Shown here one piece after another: positions 8,545-17,796 of a stretch of 64,000 nt of DNA. The position numbers and the translations under genes were made by a program. Below the pieces are notes generated by a model. The model saw nothing but the letters and a program-made list of their open reading frames with translations, ran no database searches and was not told where the DNA came from. Source of the stretch: an uncultured Bacteroidales bacterium (GTDB lineage Bacteria; Bacteroidota; Bacteroidia; Bacteroidales; Paludibacteraceae); assembly GCA_902771935.1 (NCBI GenBank), contig CACXYM010000005.1, positions 1 to 64,000 of the forward strand, read 5' to 3'. Numbering within the stretch: the first letter of the stretch is position 1; every line of letters starts with the position of its first letter.

Positions 8545-8615
8545 GGTCGGTTGCCCGAGTGGTTAGGGATCGGTCTGCAAAACCGGGGACAGCAGTTCGA
8601 ATCTGCTACCGACCT
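8545..8615 (+). tRNA. tRNA-Cys (anticodon GCA)
   Basis: Full cloverleaf, 71 bases. The acceptor arm GGTCGGT pairs with ACCGACC, and the D arm is CCC-GAGTGGTTA-GGG. The anticodon stem TCGGT/ACCGG holds loop CTGCAAA, so the anticodon is GCA. The T arm is AGCAG-TTCGAAT-CTGCT. Discriminator T (U73) is as expected for Cys tRNA. CCA is not encoded. Confidence 0.97.
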
Positions 8616-8622
8616 CATTCAG

Positions 8623-8647
8623 AACCGCCTTATTTGGCGGTTTTTTT
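8623..8647 (+). terminator. Intrinsic terminator between tRNA-Cys and sufB
   Basis: AACCGCC (8623-8629) and GGCGGTT (8636-8642) form a 7-bp stem with a 6-base loop, followed by a run of seven T (8641-8647). The sufB ATG comes only 7 bases later, so sufB has to be expressed by read-through or by processing. Confidence 0.85.
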
Positions 8648-8654
8648 GTTAGGA

Positions 8655-10100
8655 ATGGAAGAAATAATCAAAGATATTACGAGCCAAGATTATAAGTACG
8701 GTTTCACTACGGATGTTGCGACGGATATTATTCCGACCGGACTTAATGAGGATGTTATTCGGCTTATTTCTGCGAAGAAAGGAGAGCCGGACTGGTTGTT
8801 AGAGTTTCGTTTGAAGGCATATCGCAAATGGCTGACGATGTCAGTTCCGACTTGGGCGCATCTCGCTATTCCTGAGATTGATTTTCAGGCGATATCGTAT
8901 TACGCGGCACCTCGTCGGACTTCCGAAGACGAGAATGGCCATTCGGTTAACGAGATTGATCCGGAAGTGATGAAGACGTTTGATAAATTGGGTATTCCGT
9001 TGGAAGAGCGTGCGGCATTAGCTGGCAATATGGCAGTTGATGCGGTGATGGATTCTGTTTCCGTCAAGACTACTTTCCGTGAGACGTTGGCCGAAAAGGG
9101 GATTATCTTCTGCTCCATTTCTGAGGCAGTTAAAGAACATCCTGAATTAGTGAAGAAATATCTGGGTTCTGTTGTTCCGTACAGCGACAATTTTTATGCT
9201 GCCCTTAACTCGGCTGTTTTCTCTGATGGTTCGTTTGTTTATATCCCGAAAGGCGTTCGTTGCCCGATGGAGTTATCGACATATTTTCGTATCAATGCGG
9301 GCAATACAGGTCAGTTTGAACGGACCTTGCTGATTGCGGATGAAGGTGCATATCTGAGTTATCTGGAAGGTTGCACGGCGCCTATGCGTGATGAGAATCA
9401 GTTGCATGCTGCTATAGTTGAGATTATTGTGCATGACGATGCGGAAGTGAAGTATTCCACTGTGCAAAACTGGTATCCAGGTGATAAAGATGGCAAGGGC
9501 GGCATATATAATTTTGTGACCAAACGCGGTATCACACATAGGAATGCACGGCTGAGTTGGACGCAAGTAGAGACCGGTTCTGCGATTACCTGGAAGTATC
9601 CGAGTTGTATTCTGAAAGGCGATAATTCGTCGGCAGAGTTCTATTCTGTTGCCGTGACCAATAATTATCAGCAAGCAGATACGGGCACTAAAATGATACA
9701 TTTAGGTTCGCACACGCGCTCACGCGTTGTGAGCAAAGGAATATCTGCTGGTCATTCCCAGAATGCATATCGTGGTTTGATTAAGGTAGTTTCGGGTGCC
9801 GAAGATGTGCGTAATTATTCACAATGTGATTCTTTGCTCTTGGGCGATAAATGCGGTGCCCACACGTTTCCGGATATGCAAATTGCCAATCCTACAGCTA
9901 CGATAGAACATGAGGCGACGACATCTAAGATATCTGAAGAGCAGCTATTTTATTGCCGTCAACGCGGCATAAGTGTTGAAGATGCTGTCGGGCTGATTGT
10001 AAACGGTTATGCGAAAGAGGTGATGGATAAGTTGCCGATGGAATTTGCCGTGGAAGCGCAGAAATTACTACAAGTGTCCTTGGAGGGGACTGTTGGATAG
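8655..10100 (+). CDS. sufB: Fe-S cluster assembly scaffold SufB
   Basis: A 481-residue SufB protein, part of the cytoplasmic SufBC2D scaffold for Fe-S clusters. It shows the family signature: [15 protein letters not shown], the YLEGCTAPM cysteine region, the parallel beta-helix stretch with [20 protein letters not shown], and the C-terminal [17 protein letters not shown]. The frame stays open through the tRNA, but [17 protein letters not shown] at 8655 matches the family start. sufC, sufD and sufS are not next to it, which is unusual; dacB follows immediately. See the finding on its position behind the tRNA-Cys terminator. Confidence 0.95.
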   Translation: MEEIIKDITSQDYKYGFTTDVATDIIPTGLNEDVIRLISAKKGEPDWLLEFRLKAYRKWLTMSVPTWAHLAIPEIDFQAISYYAAPRRTSEDENGHSVNEIDPEVMKTFDKLGIPLEERAALAGNMAVDAVMDSVSVKTTFRETLAEKGIIFCSISEAVKEHPELVKKYLGSVVPYSDNFYAALNSAVFSDGSFVYIPKGVRCPMELSTYFRINAGNTGQFERTLLIADEGAYLSYLEGCTAPMRDENQLHAAIVEIIVHDDAEVKYSTVQNWYPGDKDGKGGIYNFVTKRGITHRNARLSWTQVETGSAITWKYPSCILKGDNSSAEFYSVAVTNNYQQADTGTKMIHLGSHTRSRVVSKGISAGHSQNAYRGLIKVVSGAEDVRNYSQCDSLLLGDKCGAHTFPDMQIANPTATIEHEATTSKISEEQLFYCRQRGISVEDAVGLIVNGYAKEVMDKLPMEFAVEAQKLLQVSLEGTVG

Positions 10101-11489
10101 ATGAATATACTTGCTACCATACTACTTACGATTTCGATTTTGACGGAAGCGCCGAACTGCCAACAGGCGAATATTAGTGTGTTGATTAAGGATGCTGAGA
10201 CAGGCAAAGTGATTGATTCATATCGTCCGGACAATGTTGTACCGCCGGCCAGTGTGCAGAAATTACTGACGACGGGCGCTGCACTGGAAATGCTTGGTCC
10301 GAAATTCCGGTTTACTACGACTTTGGAATATACGGGTTATATCGAGAACGGCGTGCTGCACGGCGATTTGTATATCCGTGGCGGATGTGATCCCTCATTG
10401 GGCAACCTGAAAGGAACACAAGCGTTTATTTTTAAATGGATTAAGGCAATAAAAGCGGCAGGAATTCGTTCGATTGATGGTGCCGTGATTGCCGATTTGA
10501 GTCTGTTGGACGGCGATGCGACCAATCCGTCGTGGCTGTGGGAAGATACAGGAAACTACTATGCTCCGGGTGTTTTTGCGCTCAATTATATGAGCAATAC
10601 GCTGAATATAGTTTTGCGCAGTGCTGAAGTTGGCAGTGTTGCAGAAGTGATACGCACGGAACCGGAATATCCGGGACTGAAGACGTTCAATCATATTCGA
10701 TGCACAGAGATTACGTATGATGGTGCTTATGTTCATGGTTTGCCCTATTCGAATGAGCGCTATCTGACGGGTAGTGTTCCGAGTAATCGCGGGCAATTTG
10801 GTGTGCGCAGTGATATGCCTAATCCTGGTTGGTTGCTTGCGACTCATTTGACCAAGTATCTTCAGGAGAGTGGAGTGAAAGTGGCTCGTCCTGCGTCATT
10901 TATCTCCGAGAATAAGTTGGATACGGGCGTTCGGACATTGGTTTATGAACATAAATCGGATTCATTGGGTGCTTTGATTGCTGAGACGAATCTTTATAGT
11001 AATAACTTGTATGCTGAGGCAATTTTCCGCTATTTGGGACTGAATTACGGCAAGCCGGGAACGATACATAATTCGTGCGATGTGCTGCGTGAGTTTTGGC
11101 GTATGCGCGGTGTGACTGTAAAAGGTGCACTTATTAAAGACGGCTGCGGTTTGGCTCCACAAGGTGCGATAAGTGCTGAGGCTTTGGTGGAACTGTTGCA
11201 GTATATGGACCATAGCAAAAACCGCGAAGTGTGGATGAAATCGCTGCCGATTAGTGGTAGTAAGGAGGGTACTCTCAGCAGTTTATGTCGCGGGACAGAG
11301 TTGGAAGGCAAGATACATGCCAAAAGTGGGACAATAGCCGGAACGAAGAACTTTGCAGGCTATATTGATTTGCCGAACGGCAAGCAATGGGTTTTTGCTA
11401 TTTTAGTGAATAGCGCGCAAGGAAAAGCCAAACATGTTCAAACAGTAATACAGAACTACTTATTGGATGTATATAAAGCAAACCAATAG
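10101..11489 (+). CDS. dacB: D-Ala-D-Ala carboxypeptidase/endopeptidase, PBP4 (S13 family)
   Basis: A 462-residue penicillin-binding protein that trims or cleaves peptidoglycan cross-links in the periplasm. A short N-terminal hydrophobic segment (residues 2-15) serves for export. The active-site SxxK is ASVQKL (Ser51, Lys54), the SxN motif is YSNNLYAE (about 300) and the KTG-type box is KSGTIAG (about 410). Length and order fit class C PBP4. The ATG abuts the sufB TAG without a gap, and the 3' end overlaps birA by 23 bases. Confidence 0.93.
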   Translation: MNILATILLTISILTEAPNCQQANISVLIKDAETGKVIDSYRPDNVVPPASVQKLLTTGAALEMLGPKFRFTTTLEYTGYIENGVLHGDLYIRGGCDPSLGNLKGTQAFIFKWIKAIKAAGIRSIDGAVIADLSLLDGDATNPSWLWEDTGNYYAPGVFALNYMSNTLNIVLRSAEVGSVAEVIRTEPEYPGLKTFNHIRCTEITYDGAYVHGLPYSNERYLTGSVPSNRGQFGVRSDMPNPGWLLATHLTKYLQESGVKVARPASFISENKLDTGVRTLVYEHKSDSLGALIAETNLYSNNLYAEAIFRYLGLNYGKPGTIHNSCDVLREFWRMRGVTVKGALIKDGCGLAPQGAISAEALVELLQYMDHSKNREVWMKSLPISGSKEGTLSSLCRGTELEGKIHAKSGTIAGTKNFAGYIDLPNGKQWVFAILVNSAQGKAKHVQTVIQNYLLDVYKANQ

Positions 11490-12207
11490 TACGAATACAT
11501 GGCTCAAGGAACATCCTGACTGCGATGTTGTTTGGACGTCCTGGCAGACAGCCGGTCGTGGTCAAGCAGGCAATAGTTGGGAAAGTGAGGCAGGAAAGAA
11601 CGTGCTGTTTTCTATGCGATTAACTCGCCCGGAAGTGGCTGTTGATAAGCAGTTTGCACTGACGATGATGGCGAGTTTAGCAGTTCTGAACGTGGTGCGA
11701 GCATTATTGCCGAATGAGGATGTTGCAATTAAATGGCCGAACGATATTTATGTCGGGAATAAGAAGATTTGTGGCATATTGATAGAGAGCCGTATTGCAG
11801 AGAAAAATGTGGAGGAGGCGATTATAGGTATCGGGCTGAATGTCAATCAAACAGAATGGCATAATGGTGCACCTAATCCGACATCTGTTAAGTCGCAAAG
11901 CGGAGCTGAGACGGATATTGCGCAAGTAAGCAGCGCATTAGAGCAGACCATACGGGAACAATTATCCTTAATGGGCCGACCTGAGGAATTGAAACAACAC
12001 TATCTGGCGGCATTATATCGGTTCGGGCAAAAGGCATGGTATGCTGAACGCGAAGTGAGTCTAACGCCTTCGAAGATATTGACAGATAAGCAAGATGAGG
12101 CTTTTGAGGCGACGATTATTGATGTGACCGAACAAGGGGAATTGGTGTTGCAAGTGAGAACGGAAAAGAAGAAATATCATTTTAAGGAAATTCAATTTAT
12201 ACTGTAA
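11467..12207 (+). CDS. birA: Biotin-[acetyl-CoA carboxylase] ligase, no regulatory domain
   Basis: A 246-residue cytoplasmic enzyme attaching biotin to the carrier domain of biotin-dependent carboxylases. Motifs visible are TSWQTAGRGQAGNSWES (biotinyl-AMP loop, about residues 24-40), IKWPNDIYVGNKKICGILIE (about 87-106) and IIGIGLNVNQ. The N-terminal winged helix of bifunctional E. coli BirA is absent, so this is the monofunctional form. The start lies inside the end of dacB (23-base overlap), and rfbB starts 2 bases after the stop. Confidence 0.92.
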   Translation: MYIKQTNSTNTWLKEHPDCDVVWTSWQTAGRGQAGNSWESEAGKNVLFSMRLTRPEVAVDKQFALTMMASLAVLNVVRALLPNEDVAIKWPNDIYVGNKKICGILIESRIAEKNVEEAIIGIGLNVNQTEWHNGAPNPTSVKSQSGAETDIAQVSSALEQTIREQLSLMGRPEELKQHYLAALYRFGQKAWYAEREVSLTPSKILTDKQDEAFEATIIDVTEQGELVLQVRTEKKKYHFKEIQFIL

Positions 12208-12208
12208 T

Positions 12209-13279
12209 ATGAGAAGTATTATTATTACCGGTGGTGCCGGATTTATAGGAAGCCATGTAGTGCGTCTTTTTGTAAACAAGTATCCCGAGTATCGCATTAT
12301 CAATGTGGATAAGCTGACTTATGCGGGTAATTTGGCAAATTTGAAAGATATTGAGGACAAGCCTAATTATCGTTTTGTGAAGGCTGATATCTGCGACTTT
12401 GACGCTATCTATGCTTTGATGCAGGAAGAGAATGTAGATGGAGTTATTCACTTGGCAGCTGAGAGTCATGTGGACCGTTCTATTAAGGATCCTTTCACAT
12501 TTGCTCGTACGAACGTGATGGGTACGTTGAGCATGCTGCAAGCGGCTAAATTGTATTGGGAGAGTCTACCGGAAAAATATGAAGGCAAGCGCTTTTATCA
12601 TATTTCTACGGATGAGGTGTATGGTGCTTTGCGGCTGGATCATCCTGAGGAGTTGTTTACAGAGACCACCAAGTATCAGCCGCATAGTCCGTATAGTGCC
12701 TCTAAAGCATCGAGTGATCATTTTGTGCGCGCTTTTCATGATACATATGGTATGCCGACGATTGTGACTAACTGCTCAAATAACTATGGTCCATATCAGT
12801 TCCCAGAAAAACTTATTCCACTGTTTATCAATAATATCCGTCATCGTAAGCCTTTGCCTGTTTATGGTAAGGGTGAGAACGTGCGCGATTGGTTGTTTGT
12901 AGAGGATCATGCGCGTGCGATTGACTTAATTTTCCATAAAGGTAAAGTGGCCGAGACGTATAATATCGGCGGATTTAACGAGTGGAAGAATATTGATATT
13001 ATTAAAGTGGTGATAAAAACTGTGGACCGTTTGCTTGGTCGCAAGGAAGGCGAGGATTTAAACCTGATTACGTTTGTAACGGATCGTGCAGGGCATGATT
13101 TGCGTTATGCTATTGATTCTCGCAAATTGAAAACTGAGCTCGGATGGGAGCCCAGTTTGCAGTTCGAGGAAGGTATCGAGCGTACTGTTCGTTGGTATCT
13201 TGACCATCAAGAATGGATGGATAATATTACATCGGGCGAGTACGAAAAATACTACGAATCAATGTATGCCAATCGCTAA
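12209..13279 (+). CDS. rfbB: dTDP-glucose 4,6-dehydratase
   Basis: A 356-residue short-chain dehydrogenase that converts dTDP-glucose to dTDP-4-keto-6-deoxyglucose, the first committed step of dTDP-rhamnose and related sugars. The NAD-binding motif GGAGFIGSHVV is at residues 7-17, the family motif HLAAESHVDRSI at about 81-92, the substrate-contacting STDEVYGAL, and the catalytic YSASKASSDH (YxxxK) at about 165-174. rfbA, rfbC and rfbD are not adjacent. The stop overlaps by four bases with the convergent AraC gene. Confidence 0.95.
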   Translation: MRSIIITGGAGFIGSHVVRLFVNKYPEYRIINVDKLTYAGNLANLKDIEDKPNYRFVKADICDFDAIYALMQEENVDGVIHLAAESHVDRSIKDPFTFARTNVMGTLSMLQAAKLYWESLPEKYEGKRFYHISTDEVYGALRLDHPEELFTETTKYQPHSPYSASKASSDHFVRAFHDTYGMPTIVTNCSNNYGPYQFPEKLIPLFINNIRHRKPLPVYGKGENVRDWLFVEDHARAIDLIFHKGKVAETYNIGGFNEWKNIDIIKVVIKTVDRLLGRKEGEDLNLITFVTDRAGHDLRYAIDSRKLKTELGWEPSLQFEEGIERTVRWYLDHQEWMDNITSGEYEKYYESMYANR

Positions 13280-14127
13280 ACCTGTGCGTTGCGATACGCC
13301 TTAGGAGTTAATCCTATGTGCGATTTGAAGAAGCGGTTGAAGAAAGCCACATTATCAAACCCTAACGACGACGAGATCTCTTTGATTTGCGTCGTTGTTA
13401 GTTTTAATTGGGCTTTGGCATCAGTAAGTATAGCTTCTGTAATGATATCTCCGGCAGTACGATTACTAGCGGAACGAATGGTGGAGCATAAATGTGGTAA
13501 AGTGATGCGCATCGCTTCTGCATATTGTGACACATGGTGCCATTCCTGATAGTGCTTCATCACTAATTGACAGTAATCTTGATAAATTTCCATTTTTCGG
13601 TCGATCGGTTTGATGATGTACTCATCTTGGCTCTGTGCATAGTTGGCATATGCCGTTTGCAGCAAATTGAATACATGCACCATCTTCTCGGAGTTCAGTA
13701 TTGGAGGCTCTGTGTTTGTAGCTTTAAACATGAGCGATGCAAAGTCTTTGATTATCTCTACGCGCTCGGGAGAAAGATGTATAATAGGAGAGTGTAACTG
13801 CAGTGAAGACAGCGACATACGACTATTAAAAGTATTCTTTTCCAAGAAGGATGAAGAGAATAGAATATAATAGACCAATGCATCTTCGGAGAACTGGTGA
13901 ATCAAGAGAAAACTACCCGGTTCCAGCAGTAGTACATCATTTTCGTGGAATTCATATTTAGTGATATTAATGGTTGCAGAGGCTGAGCCGCGAACCAAAA
14001 AAGCATAGACACCACACATGATTTTACACGGGAAACGGCCATATTCATTCATGATTTTACCACTTCCGTCGCCAATAAGATAATCCACTGGACAATCCAA
14101 TAAGGGGATGTTTTTCTTCAGTTGCAT
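13276..14127 (-). CDS. AraC family transcriptional regulator
   Basis: A 283-residue protein with an N-terminal cupin-like sensor region (GVYAFLVRGSASATINITKYEF, LLLEPGSFLLIHQF) and a C-terminal double helix-turn-helix of AraC type. That domain is visible as ITLPHLCSTIRSAS in the first HTH and TQIKEISSSLGFDNVAFFNRFFKSHIGLTPKAYR in two conserved blocks of the second. The effector is unknown. The ATG at 14127 is preferred over an upstream TTG that would fall inside the promoter. Its divergent neighbour is the NlpC/P60 gene. Confidence 0.88.
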   Translation of the reverse strand: MQLKKNIPLLDCPVDYLIGDGSGKIMNEYGRFPCKIMCGVYAFLVRGSASATINITKYEFHENDVLLLEPGSFLLIHQFSEDALVYYILFSSSFLEKNTFNSRMSLSSLQLHSPIIHLSPERVEIIKDFASLMFKATNTEPPILNSEKMVHVFNLLQTAYANYAQSQDEYIIKPIDRKMEIYQDYCQLVMKHYQEWHHVSQYAEAMRITLPHLCSTIRSASNRTAGDIITEAILTDAKAQLKLTTTQIKEISSSLGFDNVAFFNRFFKSHIGLTPKAYRNAQV

Positions 14128-14150
14128 AGTTATACTATTTTTTTCTGGCC

Positions 14151-14261
14151 GCAAAGGTACAAAAAAAAATCGAATATTACGAATAATATTAAAAAAAAGT
14201 TTGTTTTTTGTTAAAAATGCGCTTTTTTGTTGTGTGTTTCAGAAAAAATATGTATCTTTGC
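14151..14261. promoter_or_regulatory. Divergent promoters of the AraC and NlpC/P60 genes
   Basis: On the minus strand TACCTTTGC (plus 14151-14159) serves the AraC gene; a matching -33 element is not obvious. On the plus strand TTG at 14230-14232, 20 bases, then TATCTTTGC at 14253-14261 serves the NlpC gene. The region between them is very A/T rich. Confidence 0.6.
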
Positions 14262-14280
14262 AGCGGAAATGCCATTGATT

Positions 14281-15063
14281 ATGAAAGGAATCGTATTACA
14301 TAGTGTTGTGCCAGTTCGTGCCGAAGCAAGTGAGACCAGTGAACAATTGACTCAGTTGCTGTTTTGTGAAACGGTGGATATATTGGAGGAAAATCCTCGG
14401 TGGATTCGTATACAAAATGATACGGACGGCCAAACCGGTTGGGTGGATTTTAAGATGCTTACCAAGTTATCTGATCTAGAGAGTGAATTGGTGTCTAATG
14501 CGGATAAATCGGCCAGAGTGAAGATGCCGATGGCATATGCTGTGAGTGAAAACAATGGTCAGACACTTCCTTTGACAGCCGGAACTTGCTTGCCGAACTA
14601 TGCTGATGGTCGGTTTGAGATATTAGGTGTTGGTTTCCGTATAGATCCGAGTATGGTTGCGGAGAAGCCAATAGAGTTAACGCAGGACAATATGATGCAG
14701 GTTGTTCGTTTCTTTTTGAATATTCCTTATCTGTGGGGAGGAAAAAATGCAATGGGTATGGATTGTTCCGGTTTTACACAGATTATTCATTCCCTTTTTG
14801 GTCATCAGTTGTTGCGAAATGCCAGTGAACAAGTAATGCAAGGAATGCCGGTGGAATCGTTAAAAAATGCACATGCAGGTGATGTGGCATTCTTTGATCA
14901 TGAGGATGGTAAGATTAGCCATGTGGGTTTGCTACTTGACTCTGAACGGATAATTCATTGTTCAGGTCGTGTTAAGGTAGAAAAGATAGATGAGTCGGGG
15001 ATTTATTCTATAGAACAAGGTGGTACTTATACGCACCACCTTGTAACTATTCGGCGATATTAA
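14281..15063 (+). CDS. SH3 + NlpC/P60 cell-wall hydrolase (C40 family)
   Basis: A 260-residue protein with an N-terminal bacterial SH3 module (residues 1-60, including TGWVDFKML), a middle linker domain and a C-terminal C40 peptidase. The catalytic Cys lies in MDCSGFTQII and the catalytic His in SHVGLLL, followed by IIHCSG. The family cleaves gamma-D-Glu-DAP bonds of peptidoglycan peptides. No classical signal peptide is seen from the chosen ATG (14281), so it may act on recycled peptides, which would suit the mpl gene nearby. An ATG at 14269 is possible but would leave almost no leader. Confidence 0.88.
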   Translation: MKGIVLHSVVPVRAEASETSEQLTQLLFCETVDILEENPRWIRIQNDTDGQTGWVDFKMLTKLSDLESELVSNADKSARVKMPMAYAVSENNGQTLPLTAGTCLPNYADGRFEILGVGFRIDPSMVAEKPIELTQDNMMQVVRFFLNIPYLWGGKNAMGMDCSGFTQIIHSLFGHQLLRNASEQVMQGMPVESLKNAHAGDVAFFDHEDGKISHVGLLLDSERIIHCSGRVKVEKIDESGIYSIEQGGTYTHHLVTIRRY

Positions 15064-15080
15064 TCGCTATTTTCGTTTTT

Positions 15081-15644
15081 TTAACGAACACGTTCGCAGT
15101 AACTACCGTCACGGGTGTCAACGCGGATGATTTCGCCCTCATTGATAAACAGGGGCACGCGTATTTCTGCACCAGTCTCCAATTTTGCAGGTTTGAGAGT
15201 ATTCGTTGCTGTATCACCTTTTAGTCCCGGTTCGGTATAAGCGACAGCCAATTCTACCTTAGTGGGTAGTTCGGCAAATAGGATAGTATCTGTTGAAGCA
15301 TCGGAAACTACGTCGCAGATAAATCCTTCTTTAAGGAAATCAACACCTGTGATAAGGTCATGAGCAATAGGTACCTGCTCGAAAGTCTCCTGATTCATGA
15401 ATATGTAATCTTCGCCCTCTTGATAGAGGTATTGATATGGGCGACGTTCAACGCGAACGTCTTCCAGTTTCTCACCGATGTTAAAGCGGCGCTCCAAAAC
15501 ACGACCATCAACAACATCTTTGAACTTAACACGCATAATGGTGTTACCTTTTCCCGGTTTAACGTGCAGGAATTCAATCACGAAATACAGACGACCATCC
15601 ATGCGGATGCATACGCCGTTTTTAATGTCTTGTGAGTTAATCAT
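15081..15644 (-). CDS. efp: Elongation factor P
   Basis: A 187-residue translation factor that rescues ribosomes stalled at polyproline. The three beta-barrel domains are recognisable. The loop that carries the modified Lys is HVKPGKGNTIMRVKF, with the target Lys around residue 32 (PGKGN). The C-terminal domain contains VELAVAYTEPGLKGDTATN, the conserved EF-P signature. Length is standard. Single-gene unit, divergent from marC, with a clean promoter. It ends 17 bases from the stop of the convergent NlpC gene. Confidence 0.96.
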   Translation of the reverse strand: MINSQDIKNGVCIRMDGRLYFVIEFLHVKPGKGNTIMRVKFKDVVDGRVLERRFNIGEKLEDVRVERRPYQYLYQEGEDYIFMNQETFEQVPIAHDLITGVDFLKEGFICDVVSDASTDTILFAELPTKVELAVAYTEPGLKGDTATNTLKPAKLETGAEIRVPLFINEGEIIRVDTRDGSYCERVR

Positions 15645-15688
15645 ACTATTTTTTCGTTAAATCTGTTACTATTTTATCATTTCAGCGT

Positions 15689-15758
15689 GCAAAGATATGA
15701 AAAAAAAATAAAATACACAAATAAATTTGCGTATTTGTAGAAAAAAATGTACCTTTGC
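15689..15758. promoter_or_regulatory. Divergent promoters of efp and marC
   Basis: Minus strand: TTTG (plus CAAA 15718-15721), 20 bases, TATCTTTGC (plus 15689-15697) for efp. Plus strand: TTTG 15726-15729, 20 bases, TACCTTTGC 15750-15758 for marC. The two -33 boxes are four bases apart, so the two promoters are nearly back to back. Confidence 0.85.
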
Positions 15759-15776
15759 GAGCTAATTTGTAATACC

Positions 15777-16373
15777 ATGAGTGAATTTTTTGGACATTTT
15801 GACATTTGGCAGGTCTTATCATCGTTTGTATTTTTAATTGCCATTATTGACCCATTTGGTAACATTCCAATTACTATCAACCTTGAAAAAAAAGGAATAA
15901 AAATCCACCCGCTTCGTGTTTGTATAGCTAGTATCGTCATTTTATTGGCGTTTTTATTTGCAGGTGAGTGGATTCTAAAATTATTCGGTGTTCAGATTGA
16001 GTATTTTGCGGTTGCAGGAGGTTTTATTATTTTCCTTATGGCATTAGAAATGATACTGGATATCACTATATTTCAAAATGATAAACTCGAAGGTCAGGGT
16101 GGCGGCTCAATAGTCCCATTAGCTTTTCCGATGTACGCAGGACCGGGTGCTTTTACTGCCTTACTTGCTATTACAGCTGAATATAGCATTTTTAATTTAT
16201 GTATTTCACTGGTTTTATGTATTTTTGTTTTGTATTTAGTGCTTATTGGGACTCACTGGTTGACAAAATATTTAGGACAAACATCTTTATATATTATTCG
16301 TAAGTTCTTCGGAATCATTGTGCTTGCGATTGCATGTAAATTGATGTTCGGAAACCTTGCTTTAATTTTCTAA
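15777..16373 (+). CDS. marC: MarC family integral membrane protein
   Basis: A 198-residue inner-membrane protein with six predicted hydrophobic segments. The family motif FLIAIIDPFGNIPI is at about residues 19-32, and the second repeat contains IVPLAFPMYAGPGAFTALLAI. MarC proteins (UPF0056) have no proven transport activity; the old link to multiple antibiotic resistance was withdrawn. The start at 15777 follows the promoter; the ATG at 15747 lies inside the promoter box and is rejected. rpiB follows after 5 bases. Confidence 0.9.
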   Translation: MSEFFGHFDIWQVLSSFVFLIAIIDPFGNIPITINLEKKGIKIHPLRVCIASIVILLAFLFAGEWILKLFGVQIEYFAVAGGFIIFLMALEMILDITIFQNDKLEGQGGGSIVPLAFPMYAGPGAFTALLAITAEYSIFNLCISLVLCIFVLYLVLIGTHWLTKYLGQTSLYIIRKFFGIIVLAIACKLMFGNLALIF

Positions 16374-16378
16374 ATTAT

Positions 16379-16831
16379 ATGAAAGCTTTATCGGAAATGA
16401 AGATTGCCTTGGCATCGGATCATGCCGGCTATGCTCTTAAACAAGATGTAATGGCTTTTCTCAGCGATAGAGGAGCCGAGTTAAAGGATTTTGGTTGCTA
16501 TTCAACTGAGAGTTGCGACTATCCTGATTATGCTCATCCGATGGCTGAGGCTGTTGAGAAAGGTGAATTTGATTATGGAATCACCATCTGCTCAACCGGT
16601 AATGGAATTTGTATTACTGCAAATAAGCATCAAGGTATTCGTGCCGCATTGTGCTGGGATGTACCTTTAGCTGAGTTTGCGCGTTTGCACAACAATGCCA
16701 ATGTGCTTGGCCTGCCTGCTAACTATATAAGTAAAGAGAAAGCGTTGGCTTGTGTAGAAAAATTCTTTACTACAGACTTTGAAGGCGGACGTCACGAACG
16801 CCGAGTTAACAAAATACCTGTCAATCGTTAG
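16379..16831 (+). CDS. rpiB: Ribose-5-phosphate isomerase B
   Basis: A 150-residue RpiB/LacA-type sugar-phosphate isomerase interconverting ribose-5-P and ribulose-5-P. Motifs: IALASDHAGYALKQ near the start, DYPDYAHPMAEAV, the catalytic-Cys loop ICSTGNGICITANKH (about residues 77-91) and a C-terminal GGRHERRVNKI typical of the family. With rpe at 7809 it supplies pentose-phosphate steps. The start could also be the ATG at 16397 (MKIALASDH), which is closer to the usual N-terminus. Confidence 0.92.
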   Translation: MKALSEMKIALASDHAGYALKQDVMAFLSDRGAELKDFGCYSTESCDYPDYAHPMAEAVEKGEFDYGITICSTGNGICITANKHQGIRAALCWDVPLAEFARLHNNANVLGLPANYISKEKALACVEKFFTTDFEGGRHERRVNKIPVNR

Positions 16832-16839
16832 TTATTTAT

Positions 16840-17796
16840 TTGTGCGTCATTAAACGATTAATTAATATACTGCGCGCAGAATTCTCATACGCATTGTCTC
16901 TTTTAGGGATAGTGCGTGTGTGTCATATGCCGACATTTGTATCGGTGGAACCGGCAAATTTCTGTCAATTGCGTTGCCCGGAATGTCCCGTCGGAAAGCG
17001 AGAAAATGCTAGTAAAAAAATGCTCACTATTCCCGATTTCAAATGCATTCTTGGGCAAGTCAGGGACTCTGTTCATACGATGCAGTTCTATTTTCAGGGT
17101 GAACCATTATTGAATAATCAATTACCCGAAATGATTCAATTTGCCCATGAGGCTGGCATCTATACTATCGTATCTACAAATGCTTTGGCTATTACACCTT
17201 TATTGGCTAAACGCTTAATGCTTTCCGGCTTAAGTCGTATTATTGTATCCATCGATGGTTTGTCAGAAGAGAGTTATGGAGCATATCGCGTGGGTGGCAG
17301 TTTGCACAAAGCCATGGAAGGACTTGTTACACTTCGACAAGCGAAAGATGCTACTGGTAGCCGGACACATATTGAACTTCAAATGCTCCGGTTGCGTTCT
17401 AATGAGAACGAGTGGTCAACGATATCTCAACGATATAGGAAAATGGGGGCAGATAGTCTAACTTTGAAGACAGCGCAACTATATGATTATGAGCATGGCC
17501 ATCCACTGATGCCGAGCAACGACAAATATTCGCGGTACGTGAAGGGCAAGGATGGTTTATATCATCTTAAACACAAGGCCGGCATAAGTTGTCGCCGTCT
17601 ATGGAAAGGATGTGTGATAACAGCCCAAGGTGAAGTGCTACCTTGCTGCTATGACAAAGCGGCCCATTTTACTTTTGGCAATATTTTCACCTCTTCTCTA
17701 CAGGAAATTTATCATGGTGAAAAAGCGAACCGCTTCCGAAGAATGATTCTTCAAAAGCGGTCCAAACCTTCTATTTGTTATAATTGCGAGCCTTAA
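16840..17796 (+). CDS. Radical SAM protein with SPASM-like C-terminus
   Basis: A 318-residue radical SAM enzyme. The [4Fe-4S]-binding motif is FCQLRCPEC (CxxxCxxC) at about residues 42-50, preceded by the usual [16 protein letters not shown]-like region follows with [23 protein letters not shown] and a terminal ICYNCEP. Such proteins modify peptides or small molecules, but no peptide partner is seen beside it, so the substrate is unknown. The frame begins at a TTG (16840); the first ATG is at 16927, only about 13 codons before the cluster motif, so the longer form looks more natural. It follows rpiB by 8 bases. Confidence 0.82.
   Translation: MCVIKRLINILRAEFSYALSLLGIVRVCHMPTFVSVEPANFCQLRCPECPVGKRENASKKMLTIPDFKCILGQVRDSVHTMQFYFQGEPLLNNQLPEMIQFAHEAGIYTIVSTNALAITPLLAKRLMLSGLSRIIVSIDGLSEESYGAYRVGGSLHKAMEGLVTLRQAKDATGSRTHIELQMLRLRSNENEWSTISQRYRKMGADSLTLKTAQLYDYEHGHPLMPSNDKYSRYVKGKDGLYHLKHKAGISCRRLWKGCVITAQGEVLPCCYDKAAHFTFGNIFTSSLQEIYHGEKANRFRRMILQKRSKPSICYNCEP

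Noticed and set aside
8545-8647. T-box-type riboswitch upstream of sufB
   Set aside because: The element is a complete tRNA gene followed by a simple terminator; there is no T-box sequence or specifier hairpin.
15073-15089. TTCGTT-AACGAA inverted repeat as terminator between the NlpC gene and efp
   Set aside because: The stem is only six weak pairs, its T run is the loop itself, and it overlaps the efp stop codon; not convincing.
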